A stretch of 64,000 nt of DNA, from the NCBI GenBank assembly GCA_021772335.1, contig JAJFMD010000001.1, positions 26,339 through 90,338 on the forward strand, given 5' to 3'. The notes below the pieces were generated by a model. That model was not told where the DNA came from, searched no databases, and saw only the letters and a list, made by a program, of their open reading frames with translations. This document shows positions 9,450 to 19,094 of the stretch, one piece after another. The translations under genes were made by a program, and so were the position numbers. Source of the DNA: Chlamydiota bacterium (GTDB taxonomy: Bacteria; Chlamydiota; Chlamydiia; Chlamydiales; Rhabdochlamydiaceae). Position 1 is the stretch's first letter, and every line of letters begins with the position of its first letter.

Positions 9450-9907
9450 TGATGGAACCATTTGAACAACTTATCGCTGATCTTGGCAAAGTTGTCGGAG
9501 AGCCGCTAAAACCCGATCAAAACCAGGCATGTTTACTTAAGATCGATGAGCGGATCGATGTCCAGTTAGAATATGATCCTGAAGCTGAGCAAATAATGAT
9601 TGCAGCCTTTATTACCGAGGTATCTCCAGGTAAATATCGTGAAGATCTCTTACAAAGCGCTCTTTATGAAAATGGCAACAACCAAGCATTTGGAGCTCTC
9701 GGTTACATCAACGAGCTTAATACTCTTACTCTTCATAAATATTTACCTATATTAAGTCTTACAGGAGAAACACTAGCAGCTTTCCTCAATAGCTTTCTCG
9801 AAAAGGCTCTCTCTTGGAAAGAGATTGTCAACTCGGGCAGTATAAAACCCCCAGCATCACAAAATGTTGAAGGATCCTCGATCTTTGATATTAAAAAGGA
9901 CAAATGA
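9446..9907 (+). CDS. T3SS class I chaperone, CesT/SycE type (Scc1-like)
   Basis: This small acidic protein of 153 residues has the compact alpha/beta pattern of CesT/SycE chaperones (an N-terminal helix with FEQLIADLGKVVGEPL, a strand pair around ACLLKIDERIDVQLEYD, then LLQSALYENGNNQAFGALGYINELNTLTLHKYLP). Such chaperones keep a secreted partner export-competent; by position the partner should be SctW, matching Scc1/SycE with CopN in Chlamydia. Three consecutive ATGs open the gene within the overlap with sctW, and the exact start is undecided. The end overlaps malQ by four bases. Confidence 0.85.
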   Translation: MMMEPFEQLIADLGKVVGEPLKPDQNQACLLKIDERIDVQLEYDPEAEQIMIAAFITEVSPGKYREDLLQSALYENGNNQAFGALGYINELNTLTLHKYLPILSLTGETLAAFLNSFLEKALSWKEIVNSGSIKPPASQNVEGSSIFDIKKDK

Positions 9908-11520
9908 TAGATCCAAAAACTAAAGAAACGATTCTTAAATCTCCCGCAGAACGAATTTGGCAAAAACTCGGTTTGCGCCATCGTCATGGCATAGATCTCA
10001 CTCTATCCTGCTTGCATACAGAGCAAAGCACTGGAATTGGAGAATTTCTAGATCTACTCCCGATAATCGATTGGTGCCATGAGATTGGTTTTGAAGTAAT
10101 TCAACTACTCCCTCTTAACGATAGCGGTAACGATCCCAGTCCTTATAATGCCCTTTCTTCTTGCGCACTCAATCCCATCTTTCTCTCCCTACATGCATTA
10201 CCAAAACTCAGCACCATGCCTGAGCTCAAAGAAAAGTTACACAGTTTGCGCGAGCTCAACAAAACACCCCGCGTAAAGTATCACTATGTGCTTAGCCATA
10301 AACTACTTTGGATTGAAGAGTATCTCGATAAAGTGGGTAATGAACTCATCAATGATAAGGAATACAAAATCTTTATCGAAAAACATCACAATTGGCTAAA
10401 GCCTTACGCTCTGTTTAAAATCTTCAAAGATCATCTTTCTCAAAATAGTTGGTTTTCTTGGCCCGAAGAACTCCAGCGATTATCGAGAGAAGAGCAAACC
10501 CACTATCTAAAAAAATATGAGCATGACGTCAATCGCTATTATTTGGTGCAATTTTTATGTTTTAACCAGCTGAAACAAGCCAAAGCTCATGCTGAAAAAA
10601 AAGGAGTCCTTCTCAAAGGGGATATTCCCATTCTACTCAGCCCTGATAGTTGCGATGTGTGGCACCACCCCGAATTTTTCGATCTCAAACTCGCTGCGGG
10701 CTCCCCTCCCGACATGTTTACTCCCGAGGGACAAAACTGGGGCTTCCCCTTATTTAACTGGGACGCACTAAAAACTGATGGGTATAGCTGGTGGCGACAA
10801 CGGTTAAAAGTTGCCGCAAAATTTTTTGATCTCTATCGCATTGATCACGTGATTGGCTTTTACCGCATCTGGGCGATTCCCCACGGAAGAAGAGGTCTTG
10901 AAGGCTGCTTCATCCCACGCGATGAAAGCACTTGGATCGAACATGGAGAACAGCTCCTTAAAATGATGATTGAGACAACCGATATGCTGCCTATTGCTGA
11001 AGACTTAGGAGTTGTTCGTCCCGAAATACGTGAGAGTTTGCATGATCTCGGTATTTGCGGCACAAAAGTGTTCCGTTGGGAGCGCTGCTGGGAAAGCGAT
11101 AACCACTTTTATTCAATTGATGAATACGATCCTATTGGTATGTCTACTGTTTCAACTCATGACTCAGAAACAGTCTCGCTATGGTGGCGCGATATTCCTG
11201 AGCAAGCAGAGGCATATGCACGCTTTAAAAAATGGGAATACAAACCCATTTTAACCGATAATCAACGTCTTGAAATCTTGTGGGATAGCCATCATTCTGC
11301 TACGCTTTTTCATATCAATTTAATTCAGGAGTATTTAGCGCTTTATCCAGAACTGATTTGGACCGATCCTTTGGAAGAAAGGATCAATCTTCCAGGAACG
11401 GTGAATGACCACAATTGGACCTACAGAACTCTGCCAAGTGTTGAACAAATCACCGCACATGAAGGGTTGAAAAAGACCATTCACGCATTACTCAGTTCCA
11501 AAAAGCCTCCACAGCGATGA
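9904..11520 (+). CDS. malQ: 4-alpha-glucanotransferase (amylomaltase)
   Basis: MalQ transfers alpha-1,4-glucan segments between maltodextrins, supporting glycogen turnover in the cytoplasm. The 538-residue GH77 enzyme shows the expected motifs: substrate-site NDSGNDPSPYNALSS near the N-terminus, the catalytic strand FDLYRIDHVIGF (Asp nucleophile in RIDH), PIAEDLG (acid/base Glu region) and STHDSETVS. It is translationally coupled to the T3SS chaperone by a four-base overlap, the same unusual arrangement as in Chlamydia, where malQ follows scc1. Confidence 0.95.
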   Translation: MIDPKTKETILKSPAERIWQKLGLRHRHGIDLTLSCLHTEQSTGIGEFLDLLPIIDWCHEIGFEVIQLLPLNDSGNDPSPYNALSSCALNPIFLSLHALPKLSTMPELKEKLHSLRELNKTPRVKYHYVLSHKLLWIEEYLDKVGNELINDKEYKIFIEKHHNWLKPYALFKIFKDHLSQNSWFSWPEELQRLSREEQTHYLKKYEHDVNRYYLVQFLCFNQLKQAKAHAEKKGVLLKGDIPILLSPDSCDVWHHPEFFDLKLAAGSPPDMFTPEGQNWGFPLFNWDALKTDGYSWWRQRLKVAAKFFDLYRIDHVIGFYRIWAIPHGRRGLEGCFIPRDESTWIEHGEQLLKMMIETTDMLPIAEDLGVVRPEIRESLHDLGICGTKVFRWERCWESDNHFYSIDEYDPIGMSTVSTHDSETVSLWWRDIPEQAEAYARFKKWEYKPILTDNQRLEILWDSHHSATLFHINLIQEYLALYPELIWTDPLEERINLPGTVNDHNWTYRTLPSVEQITAHEGLKKTIHALLSSKKPPQR

Positions 11521-13043
11521 ACAAGTTTATTTTACTTTTCTTATTTCTTTTTTCCTCTCTATCAGCAATCGAAAAAGACGACGCGGGCAGAGAAGCACTT
11601 TATAACAGTCTCGACCCTTTTTCTCTTTCACAGCAAATCTCTTTTTATCAACTCTATCCCGATAGCACGCAAGGAGAAAGAGCTATAAAAACAGTTTGGG
11701 AACTACTCTACCCCAACCACACTGTTGATCTACCAAAAGATATTCAGCTCCCTATGCTCGATCTGCAAGCGATTATTTCTCTAATCACGCGTCAAGGGCA
11801 TCAACCAACCACAATTTTAACATCTGAGCAGCTCGACTTTATTGAACAGCTCACTGCGCATCTACCTCACAGACAACTTAAAGGTCACCAGGTGTGGACA
11901 CGTGAAGAAGTTTTAGAGCTCCCTCCAGAAGAAATTGATATTGCGCGCGGCCTTCTACTTTATGAGCAAGAGCAAACGCACGATCAAATTCGCCAATACG
12001 AAGTGATGCTCGATCTAATGGCATTACAAATACTCCGGCGCTTGCCACCATTTCCCTCTCCACTCGATAAAGTACGAGAGATCAATCGCCTCGTGTTTCT
12101 TGAAATGGGCTTTCGCTTCCCTCCCCATTCGCTCTACGCCAAAGATGTCGATCTCTACACCTTTCTCCCCTCCGTACTCGATGGACGTCAAGGTGTCTGT
12201 CTCGGTGTCTCGATTATCTATCTCTGTTTAGCACAGCGCTTATCTCTTGATCTTGAAATCATCACACCACCAGGCCATATCTACATCCGCCATAACGATG
12301 GAGAAACAATCACCAATATCGAAACGACCGCCCGCGGCATCAACATGCCTTGTGAGACCTATCTCGGTATTAACACACGCAAACTCCAGCTACGCAACCA
12401 GAAAGAAGTGATCGGCATGGCCTTTTTCAACCAAGCTGCTGTTTATTGGGGTCGTGAAGAGCATGCAATGGCAGTCAAGCTCTATGAAAAAGCGCGTCTT
12501 TTTATACCCGATGATCCTCTGATCAAAATGTTTCTCGGCTTTAACTACCTATTTCTTGGCAAAAAATCAGAAGGAAAAAATCTACTTAAAAGTCTACGTG
12601 GATATCTCGATGACACCTCAGTCTCTCCCGACGGCATGGTCGATGATTACTTAACAGGCAGAGTCAACGAAGATGGCCTCAAAGCGATCTTCCAACATGT
12701 TGACTCAACGCGTGAGTCAATTATTGAAAAACAAGAAACCCTAAAAAAAATCCTCACACGATATCCAAAATTTCGAGCAGGGATTATGCAACTTGCAACA
12801 ACTTGGATGCAACTCGGTCGTAGCAAAGAAGCTCTTGCCCTTTTAGAGCGCCACCACCAGCTTGATCCCCATGATGCCACTGTTGAATACTACCTCGCTA
12901 TCCTCTCCATGCAACGGATCGACTACAACAAAGCGTGGAACCACCTCAAAAACAGTGAGAAAATTGCTGCCGAGCGCGATCACTACCCAGTCGCCCTGCG
13001 TTCCTTGCGCCAATCAATCCGTCAATCTTCACCCGAGCCTTAA
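11517..13043 (+). CDS. Exported transglutaminase-like (SirB1-type) protein with TPR repeats
   Basis: A signal peptide (MNKFILLFLFLFSSLSA) precedes a mature protein of about 490 residues. Residues about 180-280 match the transglutaminase-like/SirB1 fold: a Cys in GRQGVCLGVSIIYL (C228), a His in PPGHIYIRH and an Asn/Glu segment NIETTARG give a plausible Cys-His-acidic triad. TPR-like helical pairs follow (AVYWGREEHAMAVKLYEKARLFIPDDP, then WMQLGRSKEALALLERHHQLDP). It overlaps malQ by four bases and so is the last gene of the T3SS operon; clpB next has its own promoter. Function is unknown: it may be a cysteine protease-like or inactive scaffold acting in the envelope. Confidence 0.75.
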   Translation: MNKFILLFLFLFSSLSAIEKDDAGREALYNSLDPFSLSQQISFYQLYPDSTQGERAIKTVWELLYPNHTVDLPKDIQLPMLDLQAIISLITRQGHQPTTILTSEQLDFIEQLTAHLPHRQLKGHQVWTREEVLELPPEEIDIARGLLLYEQEQTHDQIRQYEVMLDLMALQILRRLPPFPSPLDKVREINRLVFLEMGFRFPPHSLYAKDVDLYTFLPSVLDGRQGVCLGVSIIYLCLAQRLSLDLEIITPPGHIYIRHNDGETITNIETTARGINMPCETYLGINTRKLQLRNQKEVIGMAFFNQAAVYWGREEHAMAVKLYEKARLFIPDDPLIKMFLGFNYLFLGKKSEGKNLLKSLRGYLDDTSVSPDGMVDDYLTGRVNEDGLKAIFQHVDSTRESIIEKQETLKKILTRYPKFRAGIMQLATTWMQLGRSKEALALLERHHQLDPHDATVEYYLAILSMQRIDYNKAWNHLKNSEKIAAERDHYPVALRSLRQSIRQSSPEP

Positions 13044-13053
13044 AATCCACCGA

Positions 13054-13082
13054 TTGGAGAAAAATCCCCTATCGATTATAAT
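13054..13082 (+). promoter_or_regulatory. Probable sigma-70-type promoter of clpB
   Basis: A perfect TATAAT (13077-13082) sits 17 bases after TTGGAG (13054-13059), 64 bases upstream of the clpB start. No CIRCE inverted repeat is visible, so HrcA control is not indicated. Confidence 0.6.
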
Positions 13083-13146
13083 AGCCTTGGGTCGGTGTTA
13101 ATAAAGTATAGAAAAATGCATTTCCCGGCCAATAAGGAGATGTCTT

Positions 13147-15735
13147 ATGGATCAACAATTTACAGATTCTGTATCAAGTGCTTTGCAACAAGCAGTAGCT
13201 GATGCGACAAATGCAAAACATACCGAAATTACTGAAAACCACTTACTACTCTCTTGTCTGTTGCAATCTGACGGCTATTTTCAAACATTTTTTTTAAAAA
13301 ACGATCTCCCCTTCGATCGATTAATCGATATAATAAAAAACACCCTTGCTAAACAAGCGACCTATGAAAAACCTAATCAAACCCCTTTTCCAAGCAAAGG
13401 GCTTCAACAATTGATCTTCAATGCGCAACAACTCGCTAAAAAAATGCAGGACGATTATGTCGCTAGTGATCACTTATTATTAGCATTTTGGCAAAACCCT
13501 TCAGACCTCTTTAAGAACTATTTATCACAAATTTCCCTATCAGCTAAAGATGTCGAAGCACAAATCAAAACGATTCGCGGTACACACCGCATGGACTCTC
13601 CTTCGAGTGAAAGTGCGATACAAGCCTTAGAAAAATATTGCAAAAACCTCACTGTGCTTGCCAAAGAAGGCAAACTCGACCCCGTCATCGGCCGCGACGA
13701 TGAGATTCGCCGTACAATTCAAGTACTCTCACGACGCACTAAAAACAATCCCATATTAATTGGAGAACCCGGCGTTGGTAAGACAGCGATTGCCGAAGGG
13801 CTCGCTCAACGCATCGTCCATGAAGACATTCCCGATGCGCTAAAAGACAAAGAACTCTACACCCTCGATATGGGCAGCTTAATCGCTGGTACAAAATATC
13901 GCGGTGAATTTGAAGAGCGTCTAAAAGGCATTCTTCATGAAATTGAAAACAGCGAAGGACAAGTCATCCTATTCATCGATGAGGTGCACACTCTTGTTGG
14001 TGCAGGGGCAACTGAAGGAGCGATGGATGCAGCAAACTTGCTGAAGCCCGCACTTGCTCGAGGAACATTGCATTGCATCGGAGCGACAACTCTCAACGAA
14101 TACAAAAAATATATCGAAAAAGATGCCGCTTTAGAACGGCGCTTTCAACCTATACTCGTTCAAGAACCCTCCTTAGAAAATGCTATAGCAATCCTTCGCG
14201 GATTAAAAGAACGCTACGAAATTTTTCATGGCGTACGAATCACCGAGGAAGCACTTCATGCAGCAGTCATGCTCTCTCATCGCTATGTATCCGATCGTTT
14301 TCTGCCCGACAAAGCAATCGACCTAATTGATGAATCTGCAAGTCTAATCCGCATGCAGCTTGGCTCTCTTCCACTACCTATCGATACTAAAGAACGAGAA
14401 CTTAGTACTTTGATCATCGCAAAACAAGCGATGCAAAACGAAGACAGTCCTAGCGCGCGCACCGAAGTGCAAAAACTAGATAAACGCATTGCTGAACTTA
14501 AAGAACAACTCAATACGATGAAACAGCGGTGGGAAGATGAAAAATCAGTGATCAACTCTCTTAAAGACAAGAAGAATGCTTTAGAAAACTTACGATTTAA
14601 AGAGGAAGAAGCAGAGCGCAGCGGCAATTACAATCAAGTTGCTGAAATCCGCTATAGTCAAATCCCTGCACTACAAAAAGAAATTGAAGAGGCTCAAAAA
14701 AAACTTGATATACTTGAAAATCGCCTTCTCAAAGAAGAAGTTGATGAACAACTCATCGCACAAATCGTCTCCAAATCAACAGGCATCCCAGTAGATAAAA
14801 TGCTCGCGACCGAAGTAGAAAAACTGCTTAATCTGGAAAATATTCTCGGTCAACGTGTGATTGGACAACCTTTTGCAATCAGCGCAGTTAGTGATGCCAT
14901 TCGCCGCTCTCGCTCAGGATTGAGCGATCCCAACCGCCCAATTGGAGTCTTTCTCTTTGTGGGCCCCACCGGAGTTGGAAAAACTGAACTCGCCAAATCA
15001 CTCGCAACAGAACTCTTTGACAAAGAAGAAGCGATTATCCGCCTCGATATGTCAGAATATATGGAAAAACATAGCGTTGCAAAACTGATCGGCTCTCCTC
15101 CAGGATACATTGGTCATGAAGAAGGGGGGCAACTAACCGAAGCCCTTCGCCGTAAACCTTATTCAATCGTACTGTTCGATGAAATTGAAAAAGCGCACCC
15201 CGAGGTGTTTAATATACTCTTACAAATCTTCGATGATGGCAGACTCAGCGACAGCAAAGGACGTACCGTCAACTGCAAAAACGCTCTTTTCATTATGACC
15301 TCAAATCTCGGATCTCATCAACTTCTCGAAAAATTGCCGAATAAGCGTGCAAATATGACACAAGAGCGCATTCTCGATATTGTTGATCCCGAAATAAAAA
15401 AACATTTCCGCCCCGAGTTTATTAACCGTCTTGACGACATCCTCCCTTTCCTTCCCCTTCAAGAAGAAGATATGCAGCACATTGTCAACATTCACCTCGG
15501 CCAGCTTAAAAATCGTCTCAAAGAGCGCAGTATCGATGTGAACTTTCAACCATCACTAATTGAATACCTCGCCCATGAAGGCTATGATCCGATCTACGGC
15601 GCCAGACCTCTTAAACGATTGATCCAACAAAAAGTGACTAACCCCCTTTCAAGGGCATTACTTAAAGGAGAAATTAGCAGTGAAAAAACAGTCAATGTTG
15701 ACTTTGCCAAATCTGAAGGATGTGTGACGTTTTAA
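13147..15735 (+). CDS. clpB: ATP-dependent disaggregase ClpB
   Basis: ClpB is a hexameric AAA+ chaperone that, with DnaK, extracts proteins from aggregates. The 862 residues show the full architecture: N-domain (1-~145), AAA-1 with Walker A GEPGVGKT (residues 206-213) and Walker [15 protein letters not shown], a coiled-coil middle domain (about 410-525, with the ClpB-specific linker), AAA-2 with Walker A GPTGVGKT (606-613), and a C-terminal domain with [10 protein letters not shown]. The middle domain separates it from ClpA/ClpC. The start has AAGGAG at a suitable distance. Its location here between malQ and rpmB differs from Chlamydia. Confidence 0.97.
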   Translation: MDQQFTDSVSSALQQAVADATNAKHTEITENHLLLSCLLQSDGYFQTFFLKNDLPFDRLIDIIKNTLAKQATYEKPNQTPFPSKGLQQLIFNAQQLAKKMQDDYVASDHLLLAFWQNPSDLFKNYLSQISLSAKDVEAQIKTIRGTHRMDSPSSESAIQALEKYCKNLTVLAKEGKLDPVIGRDDEIRRTIQVLSRRTKNNPILIGEPGVGKTAIAEGLAQRIVHEDIPDALKDKELYTLDMGSLIAGTKYRGEFEERLKGILHEIENSEGQVILFIDEVHTLVGAGATEGAMDAANLLKPALARGTLHCIGATTLNEYKKYIEKDAALERRFQPILVQEPSLENAIAILRGLKERYEIFHGVRITEEALHAAVMLSHRYVSDRFLPDKAIDLIDESASLIRMQLGSLPLPIDTKERELSTLIIAKQAMQNEDSPSARTEVQKLDKRIAELKEQLNTMKQRWEDEKSVINSLKDKKNALENLRFKEEEAERSGNYNQVAEIRYSQIPALQKEIEEAQKKLDILENRLLKEEVDEQLIAQIVSKSTGIPVDKMLATEVEKLLNLENILGQRVIGQPFAISAVSDAIRRSRSGLSDPNRPIGVFLFVGPTGVGKTELAKSLATELFDKEEAIIRLDMSEYMEKHSVAKLIGSPPGYIGHEEGGQLTEALRRKPYSIVLFDEIEKAHPEVFNILLQIFDDGRLSDSKGRTVNCKNALFIMTSNLGSHQLLEKLPNKRANMTQERILDIVDPEIKKHFRPEFINRLDDILPFLPLQEEDMQHIVNIHLGQLKNRLKERSIDVNFQPSLIEYLAHEGYDPIYGARPLKRLIQQKVTNPLSRALLKGEISSEKTVNVDFAKSEGCVTF

Positions 15736-15806
15736 TTTGATCTGCAAAGGCAACCTTTTGTGAAACTAAGAGCATACAAAGTATGATTCTCCGCAGACAA
15801 TAAAAT

Positions 15807-15835
15807 ATCTTCACCCTCGTTTCAATGGTGAAAAT
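15807..15835 (-). terminator. Hairpin downstream of the small membrane protein gene
   Basis: TTCACC (15810-15815) pairs with GGTGAA (15827-15832), extendable by two pairs past one mismatch. On the minus strand the stem is followed by a T-rich stretch (ATATTTTATT), fitting a weak terminator for the gene ending at 15867. It may also end clpB transcription. Confidence 0.4.
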
Positions 15836-15866
15836 CTCCGTGGTGATACAAAAATGGTCAGATTGA

Positions 15867-16277
15867 CTAGCGTAAGTATTCTTTGAACTGCTGTTGAAGA
15901 GAGCTTGGAACAACCTCTTCAATCCCAGCACGGTCGTACATTAAGAAATAGGTGCACGCTATCATCGTACCCATTGATGGACTAAATAAAGCAACAAGCA
16001 GGGAGATTCCACACATTGCACTACGACGTAGATTTAAAAATCTTTTTTGCACGCTTTTCTTAAGAGCAGGAACTGTAAACCAGGTCAAGAGCATCAAAAC
16101 ACCCTCACCGAGCAGAAAAGCAATCGAGTACACAGCCCATAAAAGATCCGCGATTAAAAGAACGAGGAAAAAGCTGCGCGCTCCTAAAGAAGAGAGCAAA
16201 CGCCCTTTCTCTACCGGTTTTTGCAACGGTTCTTCAATCGATTCGCTTTTCTCTTCATACAGGTCGTAGATCGCCAT
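15867..16277 (-). CDS. Small membrane protein of unknown function
   Basis: This predicted 136-residue protein has a hydrophilic, acidic N-terminus (MAIYDLYEEKSESIEEP) and three or four hydrophobic segments (SFFLVLLIADLLWAVYSIAFLL, GVLMLLTWFTVPAL, SAMCGISLLVALFSPSMGTMIACTYFLMY). The second in-frame ATG at 16277 is preferred over 16283 because TAGGAG lies seven bases before it. I do not recognise the family. It stands alone, convergent with clpB and divergent from rpmB. Confidence 0.65.
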   Translation of the reverse strand: MAIYDLYEEKSESIEEPLQKPVEKGRLLSSLGARSFFLVLLIADLLWAVYSIAFLLGEGVLMLLTWFTVPALKKSVQKRFLNLRRSAMCGISLLVALFSPSMGTMIACTYFLMYDRAGIEEVVPSSLQQQFKEYLR

Positions 16278-16469
16278 GCACATGCTCCTATAAACTATGC
16301 ATCAGGTATACAGGGATGCGAAAAAAAAGTTTAGTTCAATTTTTTTCTTCACACCATTTTGTGTACCGAGAACATCTTCAGTTCTTAAGATTGGACTTAC
16401 CATAGCGGATAATTCTTGTTCAATAACAAATCTTATGCTAGATTATTTCAATCAAAAAGGAGAATCCCA

Positions 16470-16745
16470 ATGGCTAGACAGTGTCAGGTTACAGGTAAAA
16501 AAGGCGCAACAGGTAACAAATACACCTATCGCGGTATCGCAAAGAAGAAAAAAGGCATCGGCCTTAAAATCACTGGTATCAAGCGTCGCCGTTTTCTCCC
16601 TAACCTAATGAAAAAAAGATTTTGGTTTGGAGAAGAAAAGCGTTTTATCACTCTACGACTCACTCCACAAGGTATGCGCACAATTGATAAGAATGGATTG
16701 GCAACAGTCGTTCAAGAAATGCGCGCTGCGGGCGAGAAAATCTAA
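16470..16745 (+). CDS. rpmB: 50S ribosomal protein L28
   Basis: The 91-residue protein begins [22 protein letters not shown] and contains [22 protein letters not shown], the chlamydial-style L28 sequence, longer than the ~78 residues of enterobacteria. The ATG at 16470 is chosen over an upstream in-frame start because AAGGAG lies correctly before it and the family starts with MAR/MSR. The downstream phospholipase D-like gene overlaps its 3' end in another frame, an adjacency that also occurs near rpmB in Chlamydia. Confidence 0.95.
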   Translation: MARQCQVTGKKGATGNKYTYRGIAKKKKGIGLKITGIKRRRFLPNLMKKRFWFGEEKRFITLRLTPQGMRTIDKNGLATVVQEMRAAGEKI

Positions 16746-17715
16746 GGGTTTTCTCCCTCTTATCCTTCTCAGTGCAGTTTTATTCGATATTTATGTCGTT
16801 ACTAGCACCGTTTCACCCACCCTACCCTCTCAAAAAAATCCTATAGTATTTTACTCAAATCAAAAAAATACCAACCTCAAACAACTCTATATTTCCGCTA
16901 TTAAACGAGCTAAAAAAAGTTTTTACATCAAAACTTATGGAATCTCCGATCCTGCAATTATCAAAACACTTCGAACTCGCACTCAAAACGGAGCTCAAGG
17001 CACTGTACTCTATGATGCTTCTGCATCAACAGCACTAAATCGCTACAACCATCCCAACCTCATCTGTGCTCCTCAAAAAAGCCGCGGCTTAATGCATCAA
17101 AAAATTGTTATGCTCGACGAGCAAACCACGCTACTTGGCTCGACCAATCTCACAACTCAATCCCTGCGCATGCATGCCAATCTGACAATAGGCCTTTTCA
17201 GTCCCACCCTCGCATCCTTCTTACTTAATCCCCCTTCTAATAGATGTGACTTTACTCTAAACACTCAAAAAGCAACTCTCCATCTGCTCCCCAGTAAAGA
17301 TGCACTTGCCGAACTACTAACCCTTCTTAACAGAGCCCAATCCACCATATATGTCGCAATGTTCACTTTTACACACCCAGAGCTCATCGCAGCTCTTATC
17401 TCTGCTAAACAGCGCGGCGTCACAGTGAAAATCGCGCTTGATCGCTCCTCTTCCTACGGAGCAAGCAAAAAAGCTCTCGCTTCTATGAAAGAACATGGCA
17501 TTCCAGTTAAGGTCAATCGTGGCGCGGAGCTTCTCCACCACAAATGGGCACTAATTGATCATAAAATTTTAGCAATAGGGTCGGCAAACTGGACAAAAGC
17601 CGCTTTTAAAAAGAACGAAGATTGTTTATTATTGCTCTATGACTTAAACAAGCAACAACAACACTTTTTAAATACCCTTTGGAAAACACTCGAATACGAG
17701 GCACAAGAGAGTTAA
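16693..17715 (+). CDS. Phospholipase D-superfamily protein, membrane-anchored or exported
   Basis: Two HKD motifs mark a PLD/nuclease-type phosphodiesterase: [20 protein letters not shown] (H135, K137, D142 from this start) and [20 protein letters not shown] (H282, K284, D289), each in its own domain copy. A basic segment then a hydrophobic stretch ([18 protein letters not shown], about residues 18-35) suggests a signal anchor or uncleaved signal. The start is uncertain: the frame opens further upstream inside rpmB, and ATG 16693 gives a plausible signal sequence but lacks a clear RBS. The substrate (phospholipid or nucleic acid) cannot be told. The marC start follows one base after its stop. 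Confidence 0.8.
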   Translation: MDWQQSFKKCALRARKSKGFLPLILLSAVLFDIYVVTSTVSPTLPSQKNPIVFYSNQKNTNLKQLYISAIKRAKKSFYIKTYGISDPAIIKTLRTRTQNGAQGTVLYDASASTALNRYNHPNLICAPQKSRGLMHQKIVMLDEQTTLLGSTNLTTQSLRMHANLTIGLFSPTLASFLLNPPSNRCDFTLNTQKATLHLLPSKDALAELLTLLNRAQSTIYVAMFTFTHPELIAALISAKQRGVTVKIALDRSSSYGASKKALASMKEHGIPVKVNRGAELLHHKWALIDHKILAIGSANWTKAAFKKNEDCLLLLYDLNKQQQHFLNTLWKTLEYEAQES

Positions 17716-17716
17716 A

Positions 17717-18316
17717 ATGATAAGCATTTGGTCACTTTCCTTTTCCCTATTCCTCTTAATGGACTCTATTGGCAATGTTCCCATCTTTATTTCTGTCCTA
17801 AAAAAAATTGAGCCAAAAAGACAACGTAAAATCATCTTTCGCGAACTGCTCATTGCTCTTGTGATCCTTATTATTTTCCATTTTATTGGGGAAGGAATCC
17901 TCACTCTTCTCGGCATTGGACAACACACTGTAATGATCGCCGGAGGTATCATCCTCTTTCTCATTGCAATCCGCATGATCTTCCCCAGCGGACACAAATA
18001 CGAAGAGGGTTTAGTCTCAAGCGAACCCTTTATTGTTCCTCTTGCGATTCCTCTCATTGCCGGTCCTGCAGCTCTTGCCGCTGTCATGCTCTATTCAAGC
18101 CAAGAGAGTAGCGGAATTGTCATCGGCGCAATTTGTATCGCATGGGTAGCATCGACTCTTGTCTTACTTAGCTCAACATATCTCGCAAAAGCACTTGGCA
18201 TGCGCGGGATGATCGCCCTCGAGCGGCTGATGGGTTTAATATTAACAATGATCGCCATTCAAATGCTCGTTGAAGGAATCGATCTGTTTATCATCCAGCA
18301 CCTCCCCCTTAAATGA
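17717..18316 (+). CDS. MarC family integral membrane protein
   Basis: The 199-residue protein has six hydrophobic segments and the family features SLSFSLFLLMDSIGNVPIFISVLK at the N-terminus, PLAIPLIAGPAALAAVML in the middle, and MGLILTMIAIQMLVEGI near the C-terminus. MarC proteins are of unknown molecular function despite the historical link to antibiotic resistance. It is packed between the PLD gene and truA (ATGA-type overlap at its end), so the three probably form one transcript. Confidence 0.88.
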   Translation: MISIWSLSFSLFLLMDSIGNVPIFISVLKKIEPKRQRKIIFRELLIALVILIIFHFIGEGILTLLGIGQHTVMIAGGIILFLIAIRMIFPSGHKYEEGLVSSEPFIVPLAIPLIAGPAALAAVMLYSSQESSGIVIGAICIAWVASTLVLLSSTYLAKALGMRGMIALERLMGLILTMIAIQMLVEGIDLFIIQHLPLK

Positions 18317-19047
18317 AAAACTACAAACTGATCATCGCCTATGATGGCACCGATTTCCTTGGCTGGCAAAAAACAAAAGACGGACCTAGTATTGAAGCTT
18401 CTGTTCAAGCCCCATTAGAAAAAATCCTTCAAGATAAAATCACCCTGCAAGCTGCTAGTCGAACAGATCGCGGAGTTCATGCTGAAAATCAAGTGCTTAA
18501 TTTCTTCACCAAAAAAAATCTGCCCTCAGATCCCCTCTACACACTTAACCGCCTCCTTCCCCCATCAATATCAATAAAAAAAATCGAAGAAGTTCCTCCC
18601 TCTTTCCATCCAACAGTTGATGCCAAAGGAAAAGAATATCTCTACCGCATCGCAACAAAGCGCCATCACCTCCCCTTCGATCGCAATTTCTGCTGGTTCT
18701 ATCCTTATGACCTCGATATTAGCTCAATGCGCACAGCAGCTGATCACCTTATTGGCACCCATGACTTTTCCTCTTTTTGCAATATGATCACCATTCAATC
18801 CGATGAAAAAACACGCACGATAGAAAACATCACCATCGACACCTCCCAACATCAAATCCTTATCACGATTCGCGGCCATAGCTTCCTCTATAAAATGGTG
18901 CGCAATATTGTTGGCACGCTCGCTTATGTGGGCTGCGGCAAACTCTCTTCTGACTCTGTCAAATCAATCCTTCTGTCCAAAGATCGCCGCTATGCCGGCA
19001 TCACCGCCCCTGCTCAAGGCCTCACCCTAAAAAAAATTATTTATTGA
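18313..19047 (+). CDS. truA: tRNA pseudouridine(38-40) synthase TruA
   Basis: TruA isomerises uridines 38-40 in the tRNA anticodon arm. The 244-residue length is normal. The catalytic motif AASRTDRGVHAENQVLNF contains the essential Asp, preceded by the N-terminal YDGTDFLGWQ; HDFSSFC, RGHSFLYKMVRNIVGTL and APAQGLTL are further family signatures. It overlaps the marC stop by four bases. Its stop codon lies within the -35 box of the next gene's promoter. Confidence 0.96.
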   Translation: MKNYKLIIAYDGTDFLGWQKTKDGPSIEASVQAPLEKILQDKITLQAASRTDRGVHAENQVLNFFTKKNLPSDPLYTLNRLLPPSISIKKIEEVPPSFHPTVDAKGKEYLYRIATKRHHLPFDRNFCWFYPYDLDISSMRTAADHLIGTHDFSSFCNMITIQSDEKTRTIENITIDTSQHQILITIRGHSFLYKMVRNIVGTLAYVGCGKLSSDSVKSILLSKDRRYAGITAPAQGLTLKKIIY

Positions 19048-19073
19048 CATCTCTACCTCCTTTTATTTATCAA
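19044..19073 (+). promoter_or_regulatory. Promoter of the inverse autotransporter gene
   Basis: A perfect TTGACA (19044-19049) is followed after 18 bases by TATCAA (19068-19073). A transcript from here would have a leader of only about 15 bases, just reaching the Shine-Dalgarno-like GGTAGG before ATG 19095. CTACCT (19053-19058) is complementary to AGGTAG (19083-19088) at that RBS, but the left arm lies upstream of the proposed start site. Confidence 0.55.
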
Positions 19074-19094
19074 TGAAAAAAAAGGTAGGTCTCA

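Noticed and set aside
13044..13146. CIRCE (HrcA) operator in front of clpB
   Set aside because: The TTAGCACTC/GAGTGCTAA arms are absent; only a -10/-35 pair is visible.
15867..16277. A plus-strand gene at 15952-16269
   Set aside because: It overlaps the well-started minus-strand membrane protein in antisense, has no RBS and shows no domain.
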